From: Sporisorium sorghi
Lineage: Eukaryota; Basidiomycota; Ustilaginomycetes; Ustilaginales; Ustilaginaceae
Direction: 5' to 3'
Length of the DNA: 21,055 bases
Assembly: GCA_023212695.1 (NCBI GenBank)
Contig: JALCCG010000306.1
Span: forward strand, 1 to 21,055
In this document: piece after piece, positions 7,190-16,588 of the stretch
How the letters are laid out: each line of letters starts with the position of its first letter
Numbering within the stretch: position 1 is the stretch's first letter
Notes under the pieces: generated by a model
What the model saw: the letters and a program-made list of their open reading frames with translations, nothing else
The model's database searches: none
Told to the model about the DNA's origin: nothing
Made by a program: the position numbers and the translations under genes

Positions 7190-9343
7190 CTACGGCACCC
7201 ACCCACACTCGGAATAGATGCGCCGCTTGAACCGCGCCCACAACTTCTGGTCGACCATCAGCTTCCTCGCCAGATCCATCATCTCGCCCACGGTGGCTGA
7301 GCCCAGCGCGTAGTCCGTAAACTTGCGCAGGGGTTTGGCGAGTTTGCGCGCTGACTTGCCCTTCTTCTCCGCATTCACTTCATCGTCATCGTCATCGAGG
7401 GAAGACGTGACGAACGGCTCTTCCAGCCCAGCGCGTCGCAGTTCCTTCTCCAGCAGCGCCTTGGGTACCGGCGATACCGCTGTGGACGAGGCGTCGAATT
7501 CGGACCACAGCACTTCTGGTGCGTACGTCGCGTACTCTAGCCTGTACTCGACCTGCTGCTTCTCCGCCTCGCGCTGGCGCTTCTTCTTTTCTTCATCGTC
7601 TCTGTGCTTCTTCTTCTTCTTCTTGTCGCCCTTGAGCGGTGCGAGCGCATCGCCATCCTTGTGCCCACCGCCTTTCTTCGGGTGCAGGATCGCCTCGATC
7701 GCGTCGTTCTGCGCGTCAATGTCCATCACCCACTGGCTGTACCCTAGCAGGCTGAGGTACGTGTTGGTGCGCGAGGGCGAGTCGGGCGAGGCGTGCCGCG
7801 GCAGTGTTTTGCCGCGCTTCTTCTTGTGCTTCTTGCCTTTGCGTTTGCGGGGTGGTGTTGGGCGGTGGTGGTGGCGGGAGAGCGGTTTGATGGGCTGCCA
7901 GTCCGCGTCGTCCTCCTGCTGTTCCAGCTCCTCCTCCTCTTCTTCAACGTCGTCGTCGTCGTCGTCGTCGTCATCATCATCGTCCTCCTCCTCCACATCG
8001 TCTCCAGCCTGCAAGAAAGCAGAACCAGAATCGACTTTGGCAACGTACCGCGCCTCCTCGGTCGTGTTGTACGTCCAGAGCCGAATGGACGGATAGAACG
8101 TCGGGATGATGCTAGGGGCAATGTAGAACACCGAGTACATGTCCTCGTCCGTCCTGCCTTTGCCTGGAAGCGTCGAGTAGTCCTGCTTGAGATCGCCGGG
8201 CAGGCCGTCCTCCAGCACGTGCACTGGGCGCTGCTCCTCGCGCTGCCTATACGCAGCCTCCTCGTCCTCCTGAATGAAGAACGCGTCCGTGTTCATATGC
8301 CCAAAGTGCTGCGCCACCACGGTATCCTGGAACCGGAGCACGATATCCGTATACCTTCTGTAGCACCGCTCGAAATAGTTCCCCGCGGTCGGCGGCACAT
8401 GTCCCAACAGATGCACCTGCATGCCCCTTTTCCTAAACAGATCCAGCTGCACCTCCAACCAGTCCAGCTGCGCCGTGCCCGGGTCCACCTCCTTCCCATG
8501 CTTCTTAGTCTTGACGCACCCGTCCACCGCTTTGTTGTTGTCGTAGAAATACAGCGTGTTCAAGCTCATCGCCGCAAGCCGGTTCGGCAGAATCTCCTTG
8601 ACGTAGTAGCCGCCCTGCTCGAACGTGTGGAACTCGTACTCCGGAATGTGGTCCTGCCAGATGTGCACGTACTCCTTGGTCACGGCGTTGGGGCCGGGGA
8701 AGAGGATGTTGTGCGGGAAAATGTCATTGTTGCCCACGGTCGGGATGAGCGGTACGCCTGGGAAGGCGGTTTCGAGCTGCTGCAGCGTCCAGCGGTTGAG
8801 GTCGAAGATCTCCTTGTTCGAGCGCGGGAGTTTGTTGTCGTTGTCGTGGCGTGCAGAGTCGCCTGTCCAGATGATGAAGTCTAGGCCTAGCTCGCCTCCC
8901 CCCGCGCTGGATGATGCTGTTGTGTTCGCACCGTCGTGGGCTTGGACGGACGCATGCTGGACAAGATTCCGCGCAGCCCATTGCAAGCTCGACTCGACCA
9001 GCCGCGGCGGCGAGTCGCAGTACGTCAAAGCAGTCCCCCACCACCCAGCACGCAGCTTGCCATCCGGCTTGCTCTTCTTGGGCTTCTTGTGATGACACGC
9101 CGCATTCACCGCGGAACCGTGCTTGTAGTGTGGGTCGGGATGAAGATCCGTCACGTGAAGAAAGCGCCCGAACGGCTTTCTTAGCGTGGTGGGCGGATGC
9201 GATGAAGCGGTCGGCTGCCCCTGTTGCTGCTGCTGATCCACATTGAAAGCTACTTGACCCGGCACCGAAGCCGACGCTACCGCAGCGTGCGACAGCAACA
9301 ACGCCGCCGCTGCTACCGTCGCCGAGGCTGTGAAAGACCGCAT
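7190..9343 (-). CDS. PPN1: vacuolar endopolyphosphatase Ppn1
   Basis: This is an intronless 717-residue calcineurin-type metallophosphoesterase. Ppn1 cuts long polyphosphate chains internally in the vacuole. The N-terminal hydrophobic segment (about 7-27) fits the signal-anchor of this type II membrane protein. Metal-binding motifs are in order: HVTDLHPDPHY (63-73, D66 and H68), TGDSARHDND (160-169, D162), GNNDIFPHN (204-212), LLGHVPP (312-318, H315) and FGHMNTD (347-353, H349). All expected catalytic residues are present. Between the catalytic core and the conserved C-terminal part (YLSLLGYSQW, about 529-538; YATYAP, 604-609) lies a highly charged insert: an acidic block with Asp12 (454-465), then basic blocks (about 497-512 and 573-596). 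In yeast PPN1 is induced by phosphate starvation through Pho4. Here no clear site is seen close to the start. It lies directly downstream of KCS1 on the same strand. Confidence 0.95.
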   Translation of the reverse strand: MRSFTASATVAAAALLLSHAAVASASVPGQVAFNVDQQQQQGQPTASSHPPTTLRKPFGRFLHVTDLHPDPHYKHGSAVNAACHHKKPKKSKPDGKLRAGWWGTALTYCDSPPRLVESSLQWAARNLVQHASVQAHDGANTTASSSAGGGELGLDFIIWTGDSARHDNDNKLPRSNKEIFDLNRWTLQQLETAFPGVPLIPTVGNNDIFPHNILFPGPNAVTKEYVHIWQDHIPEYEFHTFEQGGYYVKEILPNRLAAMSLNTLYFYDNNKAVDGCVKTKKHGKEVDPGTAQLDWLEVQLDLFRKRGMQVHLLGHVPPTAGNYFERCYRRYTDIVLRFQDTVVAQHFGHMNTDAFFIQEDEEAAYRQREEQRPVHVLEDGLPGDLKQDYSTLPGKGRTDEDMYSVFYIAPSIIPTFYPSIRLWTYNTTEEARYVAKVDSGSAFLQAGDDVEEEDDDDDDDDDDDDVEEEEEELEQQEDDADWQPIKPLSRHHHRPTPPRKRKGKKHKKKRGKTLPRHASPDSPSRTNTYLSLLGYSQWVMDIDAQNDAIEAILHPKKGGGHKDGDALAPLKGDKKKKKKHRDDEEKKKRQREAEKQQVEYRLEYATYAPEVLWSEFDASSTAVSPVPKALLEKELRRAGLEEPFVTSSLDDDDDEVNAEKKGKSARKLAKPLRKFTDYALGSATVGEMMDLARKLMVDQKLWARFKRRIYSECGWVP
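7949..7984 (-). repeat. triplet run encoding Asp12 in Ppn1
   Basis: GAC/GAT codons encode twelve Asp (residues 454-465) in the acidic insert of the endopolyphosphatase. The mix of GAC and GAT codons makes it less slippage-prone than a pure repeat. Confidence 0.9.
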
Positions 9344-9781
9344 GATTCTATGCGAATCCGCTCTATAGATATTTTAAATGATGTCGATCTTGAATCTAGG
9401 TATCGCTATGATGTCTATGCGAGCATCTTGCCGAATGGTATGGAGTGCAAGCTTGTCTCGAAAGGAAGAATGCGGGTAGAAGAGAGATGAGATGATGATG
9501 GAAGTGGAAGATCAACGTTGCCTCACACAAACGCCGCAAAACATCGTCAAATCTCAATTTAATTTTTAATTTTTAATTTTTAATTTTCTCCACACGACCA
9601 AAAAGCCGTCGAATTTTCAGCCTCAAAAACCAAGCTTCGATCTGACATGTTCAAAAAATCGCACTGGCCTGCATCTTCTCACCATCCTGATCGCAAGACC
9701 CGCTCATCGCTGCTGTCGATCAACTCGCTCTTGCAGTGCAAAGCGTTTAAAAGTACATTACAATGCCCGTAAACACTCCTA
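9344..9781. promoter_or_regulatory. KCS1 3' UTR and PPN1 promoter
   Basis: This 438-base gap lies between the KCS1 stop and the PPN1 start, both genes running leftward. It must hold the KCS1 polyadenylation region and the PPN1 promoter. It is clearly more AT-rich than the flanking coding DNA and contains an AATTTTT heptamer array (9556-9587). A CACGTG palindrome (9783-9788) overlaps the KCS1 stop codon, 440 bases upstream of the PPN1 ATG. Confidence 0.6.
9556..9587. repeat. AATTTTT heptamer tandem array
   Basis: About four and a half copies of a 7-base unit (AATTTTT, first and last partial) form a 32-base pure A/T block. It lies about 195-226 bases past the KCS1 stop and about 213-244 bases before the PPN1 ATG, so it could act as an AT-rich 3'-end efficiency element, a nucleosome-depleting promoter tract, or both. 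Confidence 0.85.
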
Positions 9782-12700
9782 TCACGTGGAGACATACCCA
9801 TCAAGCCCATGCGGACCCGTGCCAAAGATCTCGTCAAACACCTCGCCGCCCGGAACCTGCAGGTCGCCCAGGTCGCCAATGAACGTGCCTTCTTCATCCA
9901 CCACCGCCGCTGCCGCATCCTCTTCCGATCCACTCACCCCAGAAACCTGTGCACGCAGCTTGCGCCGACGTTCGCGCTCCGTCTCCCAGATCTCTTCAAA
10001 GCTAGCCGCCAGATTCTTCAGACCAAACAGATAGCCGCTGTCCGGCCCGTCGATGAGGTGCGGAGGGAAGCGCGCCACGGGCAGACCCTGCGATGCGTCC
10101 TGTTCGCGAGACTGCGCGCTGAAATCATAGTCGTGCCCTGTAGTGCAGTGCGCAAAGTCAATGATGCGGATATTGATCTCGCCCTTTCGACGTCGTCGAC
10201 GCAGCTGTGCCGCCTCCCCAGCTCCAGCCTGGCCGCTGCCACCCAGAGGCCCCAACAACGGGCTCGAACCAATGCTGTAGCTCGCCCCACCTTCCACCAG
10301 GTCGGCTTCCTTGTTCAGCGACGACGATGCCGAGGGCGGCAACGCTCCAGTGTCCAAAATCATCTGACTCGGAGCCACTGTGCCACCCAACCCGCGCGAG
10401 CACCTTCGATCGAACTCTTCCTCGAGCTTACGCTGCGTCTCGCAGTCGCCGTCATAGATGAACAACAGGCTGCTCGCGTAGAAACGATAGCCTCGCAAGC
10501 CCCAAATAATCCTCGCCAGGTGGTAGATCTTTTGCAAGATGAGCGGTACGTGGTGCATCAGAATCTTGCTGCCATCGAAAAAGAAGCGTCCTAGAGCGCT
10601 CGAGAACTCGGCAGGCAGCACCTTGCGTCCAAAATACTTGTCTTGGAAGATGAACGCATCGTGCACGCAGTCGTACACCTGCATGCCGCAGATACGCACA
10701 CCGTGGCTGCGCGACGTCGTCTTGTCGCACTTTTTCGTCTGGCTCTTCTTCTTGGCATCCGTGGCGTCCAGACCGTACTGGCGCGTACCCATCTTGAGGT
10801 CCAAGACGCAAGGCGACTTGAGCCGTCCCGTCAGATCCTCCATCAAGAGGAACTGCTCCTGACGTGTTTGGCAGGCGCCATCTGCAGCTTCCCCGGCTTC
10901 CGCACCGCCGACGGTGCCGCTGCGAGCGTTAGCAGCAAGCCTTGGGGCGTCCGAAGCCTCTGCTGCTTCCTGCACCGTCATTTGACCCGACGCCTCTGGC
11001 TCTGCCGACAGCCGGAGCGTCTCCATCTCTCCTTCCAGATCTGTCGACTGCTGAGCTGACTGTTCCGCCTCAGCCTGCTTGCCGAGATTGCTGCGCCCGG
11101 GTGCGGCCGTCTTTGGCTTGAGCGATAGCGAAACATCGCTGAGAACGCGTCGTGGATGCTGCTTCAAAGTCTCTGGGTTGGAGGCGCCAGACAGCGCCAT
11201 GCTCGGCGACTCATGCTCTACCGTCGTGGCGAGTCTCTTGGACGACACGGACGACGAGGCTGTCATGCTGCTCGGTCCAAAGGGCGGCGTCCGAGGCGGT
11301 GTGGATGGATGACGCGCCTGTCCTCGGTAGTGGACGGGGGACGAGGCAGCCGTGGGCGCAAACTCGCTGGCGACGCTCATCCGGCCGCTGCTGGACGGGT
11401 CAGGCGTGCGCACGTTGCCTCGAAGCCGATCTGCAGAAAGCGTGTCTCGAGATCGCATCGTAGGCGGGCCTAGGTTGCGCGTGATGCGGAGCCTTTCTCC
11501 CTCCTCGCTCTCCTCCCACGCCTTGGCCAGGCGTCTTCGGTTCTTTCGAGCATTCCGCTTCGCGCTCGACTCGTAGCGAGGCTCCAAACCGTCTTTTAGC
11601 ATGGGACTGCTAAACACCTCTCGCAGGACCTGCTCCTGCAACCTGCGATTGACGGTGGTGATGCCGCGACCATGGATGCCGTTCAGAGTCTGCGCATTGT
11701 ATGCGCTGTTGACGGCGGGCTGCGACATTTGCGATGCTTGCGAAGGCGTGCGGCTGGTCATGCTGAGAGAGCCCATCGCTGGGCTGCGCGATCGCGACAG
11801 GAGTCCAGGCCCTGAGCTTGGAAGGCCTAGGCTGGAGGAGTGCAGTCGATCCGATTCGTGACCACCCCAATCGGTTGCATGACCCATGGAGCGTGACGAC
11901 TTGGGCGATGCATCCGGAGAGACGGCTGGCGTCAGCGGACTCGAGCTCAGCGTCTTTTCCATGTCCTGCGAAGTGGAGGCTGGACGCTCGGACGGAGGGC
12001 GCGATGCATCCTCGTACGATGCAAGAGGAGAGAAGAGGCTGCTGGTCAGGCTGTTGCCCCTCTGCAGCCGTGCTTCGTTGGTATGGGCGGAGCCTTGCAC
12101 ACGATCCAGCGAGGAAGCCGGACGGCGCGGCCGCAAAGGGCTAGATGCTCGACTTCGTGACTGGCTCCTGCTCCGCGATTCTTGGCCTTGACCTGCATCG
12201 GTGTGGTCTGAAGACCTAGGAGCTAGGTTGCATCGACGAAGGATCCACTCGGGCACGATGTGGCGGTTGAGATCCAGCGAGACCTCGGGAATCTCTTTGC
12301 CCCAGTCCTCTTGGCCTTCAAACACCTTGCGTCGGACGCGGCCGCCGCCACGCGAATCGCTTCGCTGGCGTTTTGGACGATCATTCTCAGCTGAGACACG
12401 ATTCGCCGGGTCTGCATGATCCTCTTGCGCCGTCAGCTTCTGATCCTCGGACCCATTCTGTGGGAGAGCTGGCTGAGAGTCGGCCGCAGGCGCCGCATCG
12501 TTGATGTTCGGCTGTGTTTCTGCCTCTTGCTGCGCCGCATCGACGTGTCTGTAAGTCACATTGAGGACGCCGAGATACTGAGGGATGAAAGCGAGCAACA
12601 CAGGATGCTCTCTCTCGACAGCCTCGTAGAATTCATTCTCCCTGCCGACAAGCGGCTTGCAAACAGCACGCTTCGAGAACTGAAAGATCGAGTTGTGACC

Positions 12701-14239
12701 TCCGACTTGATTGTGGTACGGTTGGAGTTGCACGACGGCAGGCGGCTCGTTCGAGGAAGTGGTGCGAGAGCGTTGTGTCAACCGCGGACGTCGCGATGCC
12801 ATCTTGTCGCCGAGCGAGGCGGCAGCACCGGCTTCCCACTCAGAGCCGCTCATCTGCAGATCGTCCTCGTCGGCGGCGTCGTGGTCGAAATCTGGCTTGT
12901 GCGCTTCGTCTTCGGAGCTGGTGAACTCGCCATATGGATCGATGCCGTCGTTGTCCATGAGCTCATCGCCGGTTTCGACCATGTCGAACGAGTCGTCGAG
13001 GTGATCATCGCCGTCCTCCTCGTAATCGGAAGAGCTTTGCGCCCTTTCGTCGAGACTACGCCTGCGCGTCATTGCCAGATTGCCTGGCCAGCCTGAGCTT
13101 GTGCCCGGCCACCCAGTTTCGGGCACAGACGAGTGGCGTTGGAAGCTGGCTGCTGGCGGATCATTGAGATCCGTGCCTGTCTCTTTCGAGTCATCTCTGC
13201 GGCTGCTTGTGGGAAGATTGGGACTGACTGGCACCTTGACGGGCGACGCTGGTGGCTTGTGCGAGGTGCGTGGGTGTGCGATGGGGATGGGACGCGAATC
13301 GAGCGGCTCGAGGGAGGAAGGGTCGAGCAGATAACGCGAATCAATGTCGGCAGCGACGTTTTCAGGCGATGCGATAGACTGCGAGCGGCGAGTGAGACGC
13401 TGCTGCGAGATAGCATCAGGCGAGATGGTGGTAAGCAGAGGATCGCTGGCATTGGATGCAGTTGGCGGACCTGGCTGCGGAAAGTAGCTGCTGTTCGGAT
13501 CGTCGCTTTGAGCTAGGAGCAGAGAAGGTGTCGCTGGCCTATTGGAAGCCAAGCCGGCGTCCTTGACAGAAGGCAGTGCTGAAGACGAGGACGAGGATGC
13601 AGATGGGTCGAAAGCGGAACCATTCCTCACGCGGCTACCGGAAGCTGACGACCTGGACGTGCGTTGGGACGGCGTGACCATGGCGCTTGAGCGGAAAGGT
13701 TTGCGGTGGTTTGTTGATTGCTCGTCGAGGTCATTGCGCGCGCGAGGCGGAGCATCCTCATCAATGACGGCACAGTCTCGACTAGAGGCGAGTGCAGCGT
13801 GGGACGGTTTGGACGAGGACGAGGTCTCTTTGAACAAGTGAAGGCTGACACTGGCCTTGCGTCCGGAGCTGAGCATGGCGGGAGGCAGGCTGAGTTCGAG
13901 GTCGTTGCGCGAAGAGTCGGCGAACTCGCGTGCGATGACATCGTCGTTGAGCAGAGTCAGAGATCGACCGGGCGTGCTTCTTGCGCTTTTGGTGCCTGGG
14001 CTTTCGCGCTTGACGGGCATGCGGCTGTATGTGTACGTCTCGGGTGGTGAAAAGGGCGCATTGGGATTGAACACTGCTGCTGATGATGATGATGATGATG
14101 ACGGCAAAGGTAGTGTCGATGGCACTGGCGAGCGAGTGATAGTAGGCTTGATGGGAGAGCCGCCGTTGCTGTTGGAAGCTGCCGCTGAGGAGGACGCAGA
14201 AGGACCCGCCGCATTGGCTGAGTTTGATGTGCTTGGTGC

Positions 14240-14275
<36 letters not shown>

Positions 14276-14665
14276 ATTCTGAGGTGGTAGCGGAGGAGAG
14301 AGCAATTGAGCTATGGACGGGCTGGTGAAAGGGTTGACAAAAGTGGCGTTGGAGACGTTCCTGCTCGCTGGTGGAGAGAAGGAAGTCTGGACGGGCTGAG
14401 GAAAGTTGGGAGGTAGTGCAACGTGCAGCGAAGCGGTTCCGAGTTGAGCTTGTATTGAGGGTGAGAGCGGAGCCAGCTCGGGTGACGCATTGGATGAGGA
14501 CGGTATTGGCAGAGATGAGTCCGTCGGTACGTAGGCTGAAGTGGCCCTGGAGGATGCCGAAGCGTTGGTCGGCGCGCTATTGGCTGCAGCCTGTGACGTG
14601 TTGGACGACGACGAGGACGTCGCCGCCGCCGTCGTCCGCGCTTCTGTATCGCGATGGCCCGACAT
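9782..14665 (-). CDS. KCS1: inositol hexakisphosphate kinase Kcs1
   Basis: This is an intronless 1627-residue member of the inositol polyphosphate kinase family. Kcs1 phosphorylates InsP6 at position 5 to make the pyrophosphate 5-InsP7, a signal for phosphate status, vacuole function and polyphosphate synthesis. Residues 1-630 are Ser/Pro-rich and disordered, with a Ser run near 130-142 and acidic patches about 555-620. Kinase elements are spread out: [16 protein letters not shown] and the N-lobe core (about 648-705), [17 protein letters not shown] (about 793-810), a long Ser-rich insert, then the catalytic motif PCVLDLKMG (P1285, D1289, K1291, G1293; PxxxDxKxG), the hydrophobic core with RFFFDG and [17 protein letters not shown], and the metal-binding IIDFAH (D1503). 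All key residues are intact. At 1627 residues it is longer than yeast Kcs1 (about 1050), the extra being low-complexity sequence. It is tandem with PPN1 downstream and the Kelch/BTB gene upstream. Confidence 0.96.
14242..14275 (-). repeat. CTG/CAG-type triplet run encoding poly-Ser in Kcs1
   Basis: About eleven CTG triplets on the plus strand are read as AGC (Ser) on the coding strand, in the disordered N-terminal part of Kcs1. It is a candidate microsatellite. Confidence 0.9.
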
Positions 14666-15969
14666 GATGATTTGTGAATGAGGAAAAACGCCGTCCGCCA
14701 GCTCACCACCGAGTGGGCCTGCTTTTGGTACGCAACCTGCCCCGTGCTACAAGCTACGTCGAGGCCATAATTTCGCGAAGAGAAGATGATCGTCGGAGGA
14801 AGGTGTCAGATGCAGAGCTCAGCAGGTCAGAGCACTCGATGCGGTCCAGGGAGTGATGCTGCCTTCGGGGTGTTGTTGTCGACGGCGCTTGGAGTGCAAG
14901 TGTCCCCCAGCCAGCTGTGCGAGCGAAGTAAAGCTCGTTCGTGCGTGTGAGCTGGATTGGATACCACCGCGATGCAAAGCTGTTGTTGGTGGGGAAACGG
15001 TGGAGACGGGCGGCGATGATGGTTGTCGATGGTGGAGGTGAGAGAGAAATGACAAGATAGCGGAGACAGGGAACAATGGCCAAAGCAAGGCAGAAGAGCA
15101 GTCAATTCGATGGCTGATTTTGAATTTTTCGATTCTGTAGGTGCGGGCGCAGCAGCTCAATTTGGGCCAATTTGTCTTTGAAGCGCAACAGCAACGGCGG
15201 CGCGCTTTCGTCCTTTTTTACTCTTTTTTTTTTGAGTCGCGACCCTTTCTGAAGCGTGCGCGTGTGCTTTTCCTGCACTGCACTTAAATTATAGCACTGC
15301 CGCCGCGCAAAAGGCCGAGAAAGGCACCTTGCAAAACTGCGATCTCGAGCCAGACAAAAGGAGGAATAATCTTATTTGAATGATATGCTGAGTCAAGAGC
15401 CGACGGACGGCACGAAGACGTTGGTGAGCACATGTCCGTCTGCGCAATGGTACAGCGGCGCACATCTAAAAAAGTACGGCACCAGCGGCATCGACGACAC
15501 GCTCCGCCCGAATCGAAGCTAAACAGACAAACACCGGCGGGTCGATGTGTCCATTGTGGTGTCATTGTGCGGGGTCAGCAGCAGCGACTTGCTTCAAAGA
15601 TGCTTAGAGTATGGTCTTCTGTATCAATTGACGTGAAGGCGATAGATAGACGGCACGTTCCCTCGACCCTTGTTGATCCCACGTATCGGCCAATTTTATG
15701 GGCGCTATCGAGAACGTGGACGTGTTCTTTTGTCTCGCGCCGTCTCGCACCATCTTTCATTCGAGGCAATCCAAGCGAGACACACCCCGTACCGCTATCG
15801 AGCATCTGCCGCATCCGCCGCATGCACATGTCCTCGTGCACGGCCTGCCACTCTCAATGCATCGACCTCAAAGCACTCTGCACAATTGACTCTCTTCATG
15901 CGCTTTTGTGGATTCGGCTTGTATTCGGACTCACAGCTGCCAAATCTCACATGAGCCGATCGGCTCGCT
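14666..15969. other. intergenic region: Kelch/BTB 3' UTR and KCS1 promoter
   Basis: This is the longest gap (1.3 kb) in the window. Both flanking genes run leftward, so the right part holds the 3' end of the Kelch/BTB transcript and the left part the KCS1 promoter and leader. Visible features are a T10 run (15224-15233, A10 on the KCS1 sense strand) about 560 bases before the KCS1 ATG, and a CAATTTG direct repeat (15158-15164 and 15168-15174) whose second copy includes a CCAAT box. ORFs such as 15432-16049 (plus) have no recognisable family and run into the end of the Kelch/BTB gene. No RNA gene is recognised. Confidence 0.55.
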
Positions 15970-16552
15970 CTACGAAGTCAACCGCGTCTTGGCCGAGCTC
16001 CTTCCGCTCAGCGAAGCCACGCTGCGGTTGCCCTTGGGCATCGTCTTGAGGTTCGTCGGCACCGCCATCATCGGCGGCGGCGCGCTGAACCACGGTCCGC
16101 CGCCCGTCGCCGTCGCCACCGCCCACTCTCCCTTTCGCACCGGTGCAATTGGCGCGGGCGTGCGCGCACTGTACACCGTCCGCACACTGCTGCCCGTGCG
16201 AGGGCTCGCCGTGCTCGTGCTGGACCGCGAGTCGGATGGCTCAGAGGAGCGACGCGACGACACGCCGCCGCCCGACCCTTGGCCATCCGCCGCCGCCTGC
16301 GTGCCAGACGTGTACACGGCAAAGTCGCTCGAAGACAGCGCCGGGCTCGGTCCCGCACTGCCCTTGGGCCCAAACACGGCCTCCGCCGCCAGCCGCTTGT
16401 ACTCGGCCTTCTCCGCCTTTTTGCGCTGCTTCTCTTCCTTTTCGATGCGTTTGCGCTCCTCCTTTTCCAGCTTGGCGATCTCTTTCGGCGAGAGGTGCGT
16501 CACATCCTTGGACAGCTCGATCCCCGCCAGCGGCGTAGCGACGGCTGGCTCA

Positions 16553-16588
<36 letters not shown>

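Noticed and set aside
7793..8884. 363-codon plus-strand ORF antisense to PPN1
   Set aside because: Long hydrophobic Val/Leu runs are only the complement of Asp/Glu codons in Ppn1.
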